Shown in pieces: positions 1 through 6,958 of a DNA stretch of 20,674 nt. A program made the position numbers and the translations under genes. The notes below the pieces were generated by a model. It was not told where the DNA came from. It saw nothing but the letters and a program-made list of their open reading frames with translations, and ran no database searches. Every line of letters begins with the position of its first letter. The stretch's first letter is position 1. The DNA comes from F23-B02 sp963610045 (GTDB lineage: Bacteria; Bacillota; Clostridia; Oscillospirales; Oscillospiraceae), in NCBI GenBank assembly GCA_963610045.1, contig CAVDMS010000027.1, positions 1 to 20,674 of the forward strand, in the 5' to 3' direction.

Positions 1-183
1 GTTTGCATCCTCCTCAAAGACCCACTCCATGAGGTCATATACATCGTCGAAGTGATAATAGAACGTCTGTCTATTGACCCCGCATTCCTCGACAAGATCC
101 TTTACGGTTATCTTGTCAATGGGCTTGATTGCCAGCATTTTTTTGAGCGCATTGCCCAAGGCTTCCTTTGTTGAGCTTGCCAT
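1..183 (-). CDS. TetR/AcrR-family regulator, N-terminal part (cut by window edge)
   Basis: Only the first 61 residues lie in the window; the rest is off the left edge. They read through a classic TetR N-terminal DNA-binding domain: helix 1 (about 3-18), then the helix-turn-helix ending in the signature ITVKDLVEECGVNRQTFYYH followed by FDDVYDLMEW. The pattern (short N-terminus, TFYYHF-D-x-x-D-L) resembles the DhaS-type TetR subgroup. The ATG at 183 is supported by GAGG seven bases upstream. The gene is divergent from the gluQ-like gene across a 136-bp AT-rich gap with repeats, so autoregulation and control of the neighbour are plausible. The ligand-binding domain is not visible, so the effector cannot be guessed. 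Confidence 0.9.
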   Translation of the reverse strand, partial: MASSTKEALGNALKKMLAIKPIDKITVKDLVEECGVNRQTFYYHFDDVYDLMEWVFEEDAN

Positions 184-319
184 TTTACGACCTCATTTCC
201 GTTAATAATATTTATAGAAATATTTATAGCATATTTTCATTAAAAATGATAGATAAATATTTAATTTTTCGTCCGAATATGCTTAAATATAAGCAGAAAT
301 TATCGAAGAGAATGGTGCT
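184..319. promoter_or_regulatory. Divergent tetR/gluQ control region with repeats
   Basis: This very AT-rich gap must hold promoters for both divergent genes. It contains an 11-bp direct repeat AATATTTATAG at 207-217 and 219-229 (12-bp period), an inverted partial copy ATAAATATT at 253-261, and a short hairpin/inverted repeat GCTTA-N4-TAAGC at 281-294. These are candidate TetR operator elements. A weak rightward promoter could be TTTTTC (265-270), 17 bp, TATAAG (288-293). Leftward -10-like TATAAA copies lie inside the direct repeats but have no good -35, so I do not fix a leftward promoter. Confidence 0.45.
207..229. repeat. Tandem 11-bp direct repeat (candidate operator)
   Basis: AATATTTATAG occurs twice with a single intervening base, so the two copies sit on nearly the same helix face. 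It overlaps the likely leftward promoter of the TetR gene. The role as an operator is inference from position. Confidence 0.5.
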
Positions 320-1249
320 ATGAACGATTTCGGATCAATATGCGGGCGTTTCGCCCCAAGTCCCAGCGGTATGCTGCATCTCGGCAACCTGTCCTCTCTC
401 CTGCTTGCGTGGCTCGATGCAAGGTCTCTCGGCGGAAAGATCGTCTTTCGCCTTGAGGATCTCGACCCCGCCCGCAGCAAAAAGGAATACGCCGAAGGAA
501 TAATGAGCGATATGCGTCGGCTTGGACTCAACTGGGATGAATATCCCGGCATAAGCAATCAGAGCGGGCGCACGGCGCTGTACGACGGTGCGTTTGAGCT
601 GCTCCGACAAAAGGGGCTTTTATACACCTGCTATTGCAGCAGAAATCAGCGGCTTGCCGCCTCCGCACCGCACGAGGGCGATGCACACGACCGCAGCGTC
701 TGCCGCTGCAAGACCCTGAGCGCTTCCGAACGTCGGACGCTCGAAGCAGCGGGAAAGCGCCCTGCGTGGAAGGTGTCCGTCCCCGACAGTGAGATCGTCT
801 TTACCGACGGTCACTACGGCGTGCAGCGTGTAAACCTTGCAAACGACGGTGACTTTATTATCCGGCGTTCCGACGGGATCTATGCCTATCAGCTTGCGGT
901 ATCGTTCGACGACATGGATATGGGCATAAGCCGAGTCGTCAGAGGTCGTGACCTTCTGTCATCGACCGCAAAGCAAATTTGGCTCATACGGCAGCTCGGC
1001 GGCAGCGCTCCCGACTACTGTCACGCACCACTGATACTTCTCGGCGACCGCAAAATGTCAAAGCGCTTCGGCGATCTGAGTACGGCGGTTTTACTTAAAG
1101 AGCATTCCCCGGAGGAAGTCATCGGTATGCTCGCAAAGCTTCTTGTGCTGCGGGAAAGCGATTCTCCGATAAGTCCAAACGAGCTTTTGCAGGGCTTTTC
1201 GTGGGACAAGATACCGACGGAGGATATAGTATTCCATTACGGAAAATGA
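320..1249 (+). CDS. gluQ: Glutamyl-Q tRNA(Asp) synthetase-like protein (GluQRS)
   Basis: 309 aa, matching the catalytic core of glutamyl-tRNA synthetase without the C-terminal anticodon-binding domain, which is the hallmark of GluQRS (YadB). The family glutamylates the queuosine base in the anticodon of tRNA-Asp rather than charging a tRNA. Visible class-I motifs are the HIGH-type PSGMLHLGN (residues 15-23), LEDLDPAR at 45-52, and KMSKR at 245-249. A zinc knuckle is formed by C104-x-C106 and C128-x-C130; E. coli YadB uses C-x-C...Y-x3-C, so the second pair is a small variation. The ATG at 320 has only a weak AAGAGA-type ribosome site. The gene ends inside a terminator palindrome shared with the convergent phosphatase gene. 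Alternative: a truncated discriminating GluRS, less likely given the length. Confidence 0.88.
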   Translation: MNDFGSICGRFAPSPSGMLHLGNLSSLLLAWLDARSLGGKIVFRLEDLDPARSKKEYAEGIMSDMRRLGLNWDEYPGISNQSGRTALYDGAFELLRQKGLLYTCYCSRNQRLAASAPHEGDAHDRSVCRCKTLSASERRTLEAAGKRPAWKVSVPDSEIVFTDGHYGVQRVNLANDGDFIIRRSDGIYAYQLAVSFDDMDMGISRVVRGRDLLSSTAKQIWLIRQLGGSAPDYCHAPLILLGDRKMSKRFGDLSTAVLLKEHSPEEVIGMLAKLLVLRESDSPISPNELLQGFSWDKIPTEDIVFHYGK

Positions 1250-1274
1250 CCCTTTGAGGGTCATTTTCCGTAAT
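1236..1274. terminator. Convergent-gene terminator embedded in both stop-codon regions
   Basis: A perfect 18-bp stem (1236-1253 with 1257-1274) with loop TTG. On the + strand it is followed by a T-rich run (TTTCTTTT), giving a good rho-independent terminator for the gluQ-like gene. On the - strand there is no clear U-run after the stem, so termination of the phosphatase gene there is less certain. The stem includes the last codons and stop codons of both genes. Confidence 0.8.
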
Positions 1275-2064
1275 TTTCTTTTAGAAGCCTTGCAATGACC
1301 GCAACGCTATCCAACACATAGTCCGGCTTGCGCTCGGCGGCGGCAATGTCGTCCGTCGTGCTTTCGCCCGACAGAACGCACACGGAAACCGCTCCGGCGT
1401 TCTGCGCAACGGCGATGTCGGTATAGAGCCTATCGCCGACGCAGCATATGTTTTCGTTCGGTATCCCGGTTTTTGAAGATATTATGTCAACCATACTGCG
1501 GTTGGGCTTGCCGATATACTTGGGTACCGCACCCGATGCGGCGGTGAGCAGCGCACATATGCTGCCGCAGTCCGGCAGGACCTCGCCCGCAGGCATGGGA
1601 CACACCCAGTCGGGGTTTGCGGCGACGAAAGCCGCACCGTGTCTGAGATAATGCACCGCTTTGTCAAGCTTTTCATAGGTCAGCGTGGTGTCAAATCCCA
1701 CGCAGACGACCTTAACGTCCTCCCCGTCGCCGAGCGGCACACCGTATGCCGAAAGCTCCAACAGGAATGCGGGCGTTCCGACGGGGTACACCGTTTCGCC
1801 GGGAAACTTCTCGTTTAAGTACATTGCGGTCGCCATACCCGAAGTAAAGACGTTTTTCTCCTCACATGGAAAACCGAGCTTGCGCAGCCTCGTGATGTAA
1901 TCAATGCCTGCACGGGAGGAGTTGTTGGTCAGATAAATGTACTCTCTCCCGGTATTCTCAATGGTTTCTATAAAGTCGATAGCACCGTCGAAAACCTCGT
2001 CTCCGAGGTACAAAGTGCCGTCCATGTCGAGCAGGAAGAGTTTAGAATTTAGAAGCTTATCCAT
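1261..2064 (-). CDS. HAD-superfamily IIA sugar-phosphatase (AraL/NagD type)
   Basis: 267 aa, the usual length for NagD/AraL/p-nitrophenylphosphatase-type HAD-IIA enzymes. Motif I is LDMDGTL with nucleophile D13 and acid/base D15; motif II is YLTNNSSR; the lysine motif is in YIGKPN; motif IV is CCVGDRLYTDIA. The region between motifs II and III is the C2 cap that sets substrate choice. It is cytoplasmic with no signal peptide. The ATG at 2064 has GGAG six bases upstream and lies 12 bp after the stop of the AraM-like gene, so the two are co-transcribed. In B. subtilis araL and araM are also adjacent, where AraL is a promiscuous sugar phosphatase; here the order is araM then araL and no arabinose genes are in view. 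Dephosphorylating a glycerol- or sugar-phosphate is inferred; the exact substrate is unknown. Confidence 0.88.
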   Translation of the reverse strand: MDKLLNSKLFLLDMDGTLYLGDEVFDGAIDFIETIENTGREYIYLTNNSSRAGIDYITRLRKLGFPCEEKNVFTSGMATAMYLNEKFPGETVYPVGTPAFLLELSAYGVPLGDGEDVKVVCVGFDTTLTYEKLDKAVHYLRHGAAFVAANPDWVCPMPAGEVLPDCGSICALLTAASGAVPKYIGKPNRSMVDIISSKTGIPNENICCVGDRLYTDIAVAQNAGAVSVCVLSGESTTDDIAAAERKPDYVLDSVAVIARLLKENYGK

Positions 2065-2076
2065 GTTTGTCTCCGC

Positions 2077-3312
2077 TCAGTTGTAGTCAAGCACTCTGCT
2101 CATACGCATAAAGGTGAGGCGGTTGCGTATTGCGACGGACATCTCGATGCAGTCCTCCTTGAGTGCCGGGTCGATATGGATATCCTCAAGCCTGTACTTT
2201 GCACCCAGTGCCGAGTACAGCTTGCGAAGCTCATCCGCTTCGGGGATGGTCTTAACGATCTCGACTATCTCGTCCCAGTGGTCGATTATGTTCTGCGGGT
2301 CGAAGCTTGCGAGTATATCGTTGCTGTTTTCCTTAATGATACCGTCCGCCAAGGGTCCGAACTTTTCTCTGATCCACGCCTCGTCATACGGTACAAAGGG
2401 CTTTGCAACAGGCTTTTTGGCTATCATTTCATGGTAGCGCTCAGCCATAAGCACGGTTCCGACGCCGACACATTCACCATGTATTCCGCCGGCGGATTCA
2501 AATCTCGGCGGACGCATTTCCGCGAGGTGGGCAATAAGATGCTCCGCACCGCTTGCGGCTCTGGAATTTGAGAGCATCTGCATCGTAAGTCCGCTCTCCA
2601 TGAGCGACGCCGCCATTGCTTCATATGCCTCCGTCTTATTCTCAAGGAGGTCCATGCAGCAGTCTCTCGTTCTCTTTAATGCTTCCTCTGCCATTCTGAC
2701 GATCTCAGGGCATATGTATTCGCCGGTGACGATGTGGGAAATCTTCCAGTCGGCAAGAGAAATGTACTTCGACATAATATCGCACACGCCGCTCATCGTC
2801 AGGAACATGGGAACATGAGAGACGATGTTTATGTCGCACAAAACGAGCGTTGCGGCGATCATCGGGATCGACTTCTTCTGCCCGTCGATGATTATGGAGC
2901 AGATGTTGGCTGAGAATCCGTCTGCGCTGACGAGCGTAGGCACTGACACGAACGGCACTCCCAGCTTGTCGGCGCTGTATCTGCCGAAGTCGGTGATCGT
3001 ACCGCCGCCGACGGCGACGATAATCTCAGGGTCACGGAGCTGCGTCATCATCTCCTCGACCTTGTCCTTGTCCGTATGAAGTCCCGTTGCGTCGAGGACT
3101 ATCTCCTGGTCTGCCTTAATATGAGGTATCCACTGATTATTGTAGGTGTTTGAGTCGTAGATAACGGCTCTCCTTCCCGAAAGTCCGGCAAGCTCAAAAT
3201 ACTCGTCTGCCTTGTCCATGCAGCCTGCCTCACAGACAATATACTTTGTGTGCAGCGGATGCTCCCTGCCGCAGGAGCAGCGACCGCCAAGCTTTGTGCA
3301 GTCAATAATCAT
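2077..3312 (-). CDS. sn-glycerol-1-phosphate dehydrogenase, AraM/EgsA type
   Basis: 411 aa from the ATG at 3312. The family reduces dihydroxyacetone phosphate to sn-glycerol-1-phosphate with NAD(P)H, using a bound metal. The sequence shows the dinucleotide motif GGGTITDFGRY, the segment PTLVSADGFSANI with the first metal-ligand Asp, SGAEHLIAH and GIHGECVG with the two ligand His, all characteristic of the iron-dependent-alcohol-dehydrogenase-like G1PDH/AraM group. An N-terminal Cys cluster (GGRCSCG) precedes the Rossmann half. An in-frame GTG at 3321 is also possible, but AAGGACAGG sits only three bases before it and eight to twelve before ATG 3312, so ATG is preferred. In Bacillus, AraM feeds PcrB for heptaprenylglyceryl phosphate; no pcrB is in this window. 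It is expressed from a good promoter and co-transcribed with the HAD phosphatase. Confidence 0.87.
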   Translation of the reverse strand: MIIDCTKLGGRCSCGREHPLHTKYIVCEAGCMDKADEYFELAGLSGRRAVIYDSNTYNNQWIPHIKADQEIVLDATGLHTDKDKVEEMMTQLRDPEIIVAVGGGTITDFGRYSADKLGVPFVSVPTLVSADGFSANICSIIIDGQKKSIPMIAATLVLCDINIVSHVPMFLTMSGVCDIMSKYISLADWKISHIVTGEYICPEIVRMAEEALKRTRDCCMDLLENKTEAYEAMAASLMESGLTMQMLSNSRAASGAEHLIAHLAEMRPPRFESAGGIHGECVGVGTVLMAERYHEMIAKKPVAKPFVPYDEAWIREKFGPLADGIIKENSNDILASFDPQNIIDHWDEIVEIVKTIPEADELRKLYSALGAKYRLEDIHIDPALKEDCIEMSVAIRNRLTFMRMSRVLDYN

Positions 3313-3348
3313 AGCATTCACCTGTCCTTACATTTTTGATACATTATA

Positions 3349-3377
3349 ATTATATATCCGCAAGGCAATAAAAGCAA
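3349..3377 (-). promoter_or_regulatory. Promoter of the araM-like/araL-like unit
   Basis: On the - strand TTGCTT (3377-3372), a 17-bp spacer and a perfect TATAAT (3354-3349) form a sigma-A-type promoter. Transcription would start near 3342, giving a leader of about 30 bases before ATG 3312. Confidence 0.7.
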
Positions 3378-3433
3378 CTAATTATTCCTTTTCTACCTTG
3401 TACACAAAAGTGTCGGCAAATTCTTTAAAATCG

Positions 3434-3462
3434 TTTTCAAATCCTGTCATATATGATAAAAT
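3434..3462 (+). promoter_or_regulatory. Possible promoter of the GH2 gene
   Basis: TTTTCA (3434-3439), 17 bp, TAAAAT (3457-3462) is a weak -35 with a reasonable -10, ending 27 bp before the start codon. The region is AT-rich so chance matches are possible. I see no operator or riboswitch between this and the araM-like promoter. Confidence 0.4.
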
Positions 3463-3489
3463 GACAAAAAATCATTTGGAGTGTGCGCT

Positions 3490-5820
3490 ATGAATATCCC
3501 TTTTAACGACGATTGGCTGTTCACCTTCGATTACGAGCATGGCTTTGACGCAGCGGAAAAGGTTCGGCTTCCGCATACCGTCAAGGAGCTGCCGTACAAC
3601 TACGTTGACTGCAAGGACTACCAAACGGTCTGCGGTTATCAAAAGAGCTTTTTCGTACCCGACGACTGGTCGGATAAGCTCCTGTCGCTTCGCTTTGACG
3701 GTGCGGCTCATTCCGCAGTCGTGTACTGCAACGGTGAGGAGGTCGCACACCACGACTGCGGTTACACCGCTTTTGAGGCCGATCTGACCCCGCACATAAG
3801 CTTCGGTGCCGAGAACACCGTGACCGTTAAGCTCGACTGCCGTGAGAGCCTCAATGTCCCGCCCTTCGGCTTTGTCATAGACTACCTCTGCTACGGCGGA
3901 CTGTACCGTGAGGTCAGTCTCCTTGTGCGCTCCGTCGGCTTTATCGGCGACGTGCTTATTGAAAACACGGCGCTGCGAGAGATTAAAGTGCGCATAAGCA
4001 CCGAGCGCAAGCTCCGTCACAGCAGCCTTGTGAGCAGCATCATAGATGCTGACGGCAACACCGTTGCCACCGCAAAGGGACGCAAGTTTAGACTTTCGCT
4101 GCCGGATGCAAGACTTTGGTCGCCGGAGTCGCCGTATCTCTACACGCTCAAGGTCTGCCGTTTGGATGCGCAGCAGCGCATTGTTGACGAAAAGAGCCTG
4201 CGCTTCGGATTCAGAACGGCGGAGTTTAAAAAGGACGGCTTTTACATTAACGGCAGCAGATTAAAGCTTCGTGGGCTTAACCGCCACCAAAGCTACGCAT
4301 ATGTCGGCTACGCAATGCCGAAGTCCATGCAGGTCCTCGACGCCGAAATACTGAAAAACGAGCTTGGCGTAAACGCCGTCAGGACCTCGCACTATCCCCA
4401 GTCGCAGCACTTCTTTGACCGCTGCGACGAGCTAGGACTGCTTGTGTTCACGGAGATCCCCGGTTGGCAGCACATCGGCGACGCCGCATGGAAGGATCAG
4501 GCGGTGAAAAACACCGAGGAATTGATACGGCAGAATATGCACCATCCAAGCATAATTCTCTGGGGCGTGCGTATAAACGAGTCGCAGGACTGCGACGAGC
4601 TGTACCGCAGAACAAACAAGCTTGCGCACAGGCTTGACTCGTCCCGGCAGACAAGCGGCGTAAGGTATCTCGAAAAGAGCAGTCTGCTTGAGGACGTTTA
4701 TGCATTCAACGATTTTTCGCACTGCGGCACGAATGCGGGACTGAAGCCCAAGCGCAAGGTGACCTCCGACAAGTCAAAGCCCTATCTTGTTTCGGAGTGC
4801 AACGGGCATATGTTTCCGACAAAGCCCTTTGACGATGAAGCGCACCGCCTAAGCCACGCTCTGCGTCACGCTAAGGTGCTTGACGCAATGTATGCAGAAA
4901 GCGACATCTGCGGCATTTTCCCGTGGTGTATGTTCGATTACAACACGCACCGTGATTTCGGCAGCGGGGACGCCGTATGCTATCATGGGGTCATGGATAT
5001 GTTCAGAAACCCCAAGCTTGCAGCGGCGGTATACGCAAGTCAAAGTGACGACACTCCCTGCTGCACCGTTTCCTCGACCATGGACATCGGAGAGCATCCC
5101 GCCGGAAACATCGGCAGCGTGTACGTTTTCACGAATGCTGACTTTGTGCGTCTGTACAAAAACGGCATTCACGTTGCAGATTATTACCCCGCAAAGGATA
5201 AGTACCCTGCCATGCCGCATCCTCCCGTGTTGATCGACGACTTTATCGGCAATATGCTTGAAACCGTCGAGGGTTATGACGGTGAGACCTCCACTGCACT
5301 AAAAGAGTGCCTGCTTGCGGTTGCGGCAGGCGGTATGTCAAATCTGTCGCCCAAGATAATGCTGAAGCTCGCAAAGCTCATGCTGTTTAAGGGTCTGTCC
5401 TTCTCCGACGGCTACGAGCTTTACGGTAAGTACGTCGGCAACTGGGGCGGTGAAGCTACGGTGTGGAGATTCGACGCAATAAAGAACGCCGAGGTCGTCG
5501 CATCCGTCACGAGAAAGCCCGGCGTCGTGCCTCACATTGTATCGGAGGCAAGCAGCTATACGCTGACCGAAGCTGCGACCTACGACGTTTCCGCCGTCAG
5601 GATCCGGGCAGTCGACGAAAACGGCAACGTCTGCACCTATTACAATGAGCCGGTCACTCTCGAAGCCAAGGGTGCGATAGAGCTTATCGGTCCCTCAGTT
5701 ATAAGTCTCAAGGGCGGCTGCGGCGGCACATATGTTAAAAGCACCGGGCAAGTCGGCGAAGGTGTCTTGCTGATAAACGGCACCGAACTTAAATTCAAAG
5801 TCACAAAAGATGCGGAATAA
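3490..5820 (+). CDS. Glycoside hydrolase family 2 (beta-galactosidase/glucuronidase-like)
   Basis: 776 aa with the GH2 layout: N-terminal jelly-roll sugar-binding domain (about 1-160, including LPHTVKELPYNY and YCNGEEVAHHDCGY), an immunoglobulin-like domain (about 160-255), then the TIM barrel starting near LRGLNRHQ. The acid/base is E364 in WGVRINES and the nucleophile is E436 in YLVSECNGHMFPTK; the 72-residue gap fits retaining GH2 enzymes. A C-terminal beta domain follows (about 550-776). There is no signal peptide, so it acts in the cytoplasm on imported oligosaccharides. ATG 3490 is chosen because TTGGAG ends eight bases before it; an in-frame GTG at 3481 overlaps that site. No transporter or sugar regulator is next to it. 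The precise linkage and sugar cannot be read from sequence. Confidence 0.92.
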   Translation: MNIPFNDDWLFTFDYEHGFDAAEKVRLPHTVKELPYNYVDCKDYQTVCGYQKSFFVPDDWSDKLLSLRFDGAAHSAVVYCNGEEVAHHDCGYTAFEADLTPHISFGAENTVTVKLDCRESLNVPPFGFVIDYLCYGGLYREVSLLVRSVGFIGDVLIENTALREIKVRISTERKLRHSSLVSSIIDADGNTVATAKGRKFRLSLPDARLWSPESPYLYTLKVCRLDAQQRIVDEKSLRFGFRTAEFKKDGFYINGSRLKLRGLNRHQSYAYVGYAMPKSMQVLDAEILKNELGVNAVRTSHYPQSQHFFDRCDELGLLVFTEIPGWQHIGDAAWKDQAVKNTEELIRQNMHHPSIILWGVRINESQDCDELYRRTNKLAHRLDSSRQTSGVRYLEKSSLLEDVYAFNDFSHCGTNAGLKPKRKVTSDKSKPYLVSECNGHMFPTKPFDDEAHRLSHALRHAKVLDAMYAESDICGIFPWCMFDYNTHRDFGSGDAVCYHGVMDMFRNPKLAAAVYASQSDDTPCCTVSSTMDIGEHPAGNIGSVYVFTNADFVRLYKNGIHVADYYPAKDKYPAMPHPPVLIDDFIGNMLETVEGYDGETSTALKECLLAVAAGGMSNLSPKIMLKLAKLMLFKGLSFSDGYELYGKYVGNWGGEATVWRFDAIKNAEVVASVTRKPGVVPHIVSEASSYTLTEAATYDVSAVRIRAVDENGNVCTYYNEPVTLEAKGAIELIGPSVISLKGGCGGTYVKSTGQVGEGVLLINGTELKFKVTKDAE

Positions 5821-5823
5821 ACA

Positions 5824-5857
5824 AAAAAAGCTTACGGATAGATCCGTAAGCTTTTTT
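5824..5857. terminator. Bidirectional terminator between GH2 gene and tRNA-Thr
   Basis: Perfect inverted repeat with arms 5824-5839 and 5842-5857, A-run on the left and T-run on the right. It lies a few bases after the GH2 stop codon and two bases past the 3' end of the leftward tRNA, so both strands get a stem followed by a U-run. It should serve as the end signal for both transcripts. Confidence 0.88.
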
Positions 5858-5859
5858 AC

Positions 5860-5934
5860 TGGAGCTGGTGGTGAGAATCGAACTCACAACCTTCTCATTA
5901 CGAGTGAGATGCTCTGCCATTGAGCCACACCAGC
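5860..5934 (-). tRNA. tRNA-Thr (anticodon CGT)
   Basis: The - strand folds as a full cloverleaf: acceptor arms GCTGGTG (5934-5928) and CACCAGC (5870-5864), discriminator T, and encoded CCA at 5862-5860. The T-arm has GTTCGATTC, and the anticodon stem TCTCA/TGAGA encloses loop CTCGTAA, giving anticodon CGT at 5902-5900, which reads ACG threonine codons. The encoded CCA is common in this type of bacterium. It has its own promoter upstream and a terminator immediately downstream, so it is a stand-alone tRNA gene. Confidence 0.96.
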
Positions 5935-5949
5935 AGCGTCAGCGTGGGT

Positions 5950-5978
5950 ATTTTAGCACAGTTGCTTTCTAAAGTCAA
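5950..5978 (-). promoter_or_regulatory. Promoter of tRNA-Thr
   Basis: TTGACT (5978-5973), 17-bp spacer, TAAAAT (5955-5950) on the - strand, close to sigma-A consensus and ending 15 bp before the mature tRNA 5' end. Confidence 0.75.
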
Positions 5979-6274
5979 TCGGCAGTTAAATTACAATTCG
6001 TATATTTTTGTCGGAAAACAAAACGTCACGATAAAAATTCAATGCTTTAAATTTTGAAAATGTATTGAAATTTCAAGGTTTTTTCTATCCTCGCAGCGGC
6101 TCTATCGGTTTTCATAATTATGGTCAATAATTATTTTGCAAATAGTTATCAACACTTTCAACAGAGTTTTCAACATCTAAAAATCGCAGCATTTTCAGTA
6201 TGTTTGCGCAGAATTGTAAAATCAAGTCAAACTCTCTAATGATATTTTAATACAAAACGGTAACAAAAAATCGT
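5979..6274. other. AT-rich intergenic region with DnaA-box-like repeats, no gene seen
   Basis: About 300 bp between the tRNA promoter and the 3' end of radC. I find no convincing reading frame on either strand and no recognisable structured RNA. It holds a perfect 12-bp palindrome TTGAAATTTCAA (6065-6076), two copies of the palindromic octamer ATAATTAT (6114-6121, 6127-6134), and a three-unit TTTCAACA repeat listed separately. No strong rho-independent terminator is visible after radC, so the radC operon transcript may run into this region. Confidence 0.6.
6146..6175. repeat. Three DnaA-box-like TT(A/T)TCAACA repeats
   Basis: TTATCAACA (6146-6154), TTTCAACA (6156-6163) and TTTTCAACA (6167-6175) lie in the same orientation, 9 to 12 bp apart, in an AT-rich setting. 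The first differs by one base from the DnaA-box consensus TTATCCACA. Read on the other strand the block is the TGTTGAAAAC/TGTTGATAAC type seen near clostridial dnaA origins. No dnaA or dnaN is nearby, so an origin is not claimed. Confidence 0.45.
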
Positions 6275-6946
6275 TTACATAAGTCCAATATTTTTCAGCG
6301 ATATATACTCATTTCCCGACACGATGATATGATCTAACAGCTCAACATCCACAAGAAACAGCGATTTTTTGAGCGAAGTTGTAAAATATTCGTCCTCGGA
6401 CGAAGGCTCCAAGCTTGCATTCGGATGATTGTGGGCAATTATCACAGCCTGTGCATGGAGCTTTAGGCACGCCTCGACAAGGCTTCTCACACTAAGCTCA
6501 AGCCCGTTAATGACGCCTCTTGACATTTCCTTCGTGCATATGATGCAGTGCTTTGTGTCAAGAAACATTGCATATGCGACCTCGTTGTATTCGTAGGCAA
6601 ACTTTGAAACAAAGTACTGCGCCGCATCCGTGCTGTTGCGTATCTTCTTCTGCGGAAGCGTCTTGCGTTCCATGTACCTTCTGCTGATCTGCGGGACGAG
6701 GCTCAAAAGCGTTGCGGCGTTATCCCCTATTCCCTTGACGCTCCGAAGCTCATCCATATCGGCTTCTAGGACTCCCGTAAGTGATCCGAAGCGCTCCATA
6801 AGCTCATGCGCAAGCTCGTTTGTATCTCTCCTCGGCACGGCGTAAAACAGCAGAAACTCAAGAGCGTTCAGGTCGCTGAAGCCTTCAAGCCCCGTTTGGG
6901 CATAGCGCTCCTTCATTCTCTGTCTGTGTCCCTCGTGTGTTCCCAT
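6275..6946 (-). CDS. radC: RadC family JAB/MPN-domain protein
   Basis: 223 aa, the standard RadC length. The N-terminal helix-hairpin-helix region is at about residues 55-80 (LRSVKGIGDNAATLL), and the C-terminal MPN/JAB metal site is AHNHPNASLEPSSED with H172, H174 and D185. The old link to DNA repair is disputed and the biochemical activity of RadC is not established; the metal site suggests a hydrolase. The ATG at 6946 is preceded by TAAGGGG eight bases away, which overlaps the tsaD stop codon (12-bp gap), so it is the last gene of the uvrB-polA-rimI-tsaD run. Confidence 0.93.
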   Translation of the reverse strand: MGTHEGHRQRMKERYAQTGLEGFSDLNALEFLLFYAVPRRDTNELAHELMERFGSLTGVLEADMDELRSVKGIGDNAATLLSLVPQISRRYMERKTLPQKKIRNSTDAAQYFVSKFAYEYNEVAYAMFLDTKHCIICTKEMSRGVINGLELSVRSLVEACLKLHAQAVIIAHNHPNASLEPSSEDEYFTTSLKKSLFLVDVELLDHIIVSGNEYISLKNIGLM

Positions 6947-6958
6947 GTGTATGACCCC

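Noticed and set aside
3319..3321. GTG start for the AraM-like gene
   Set aside because: The Shine-Dalgarno lies too close (three bases); ATG 3312 fits better, though GTG cannot be excluded.
5979..6274. Replication origin or structured RNA (6S, tmRNA, RNase P) in the gap
   Set aside because: DnaA-like repeats are few, dnaA/dnaN are absent and no conserved RNA core could be recognised by eye.
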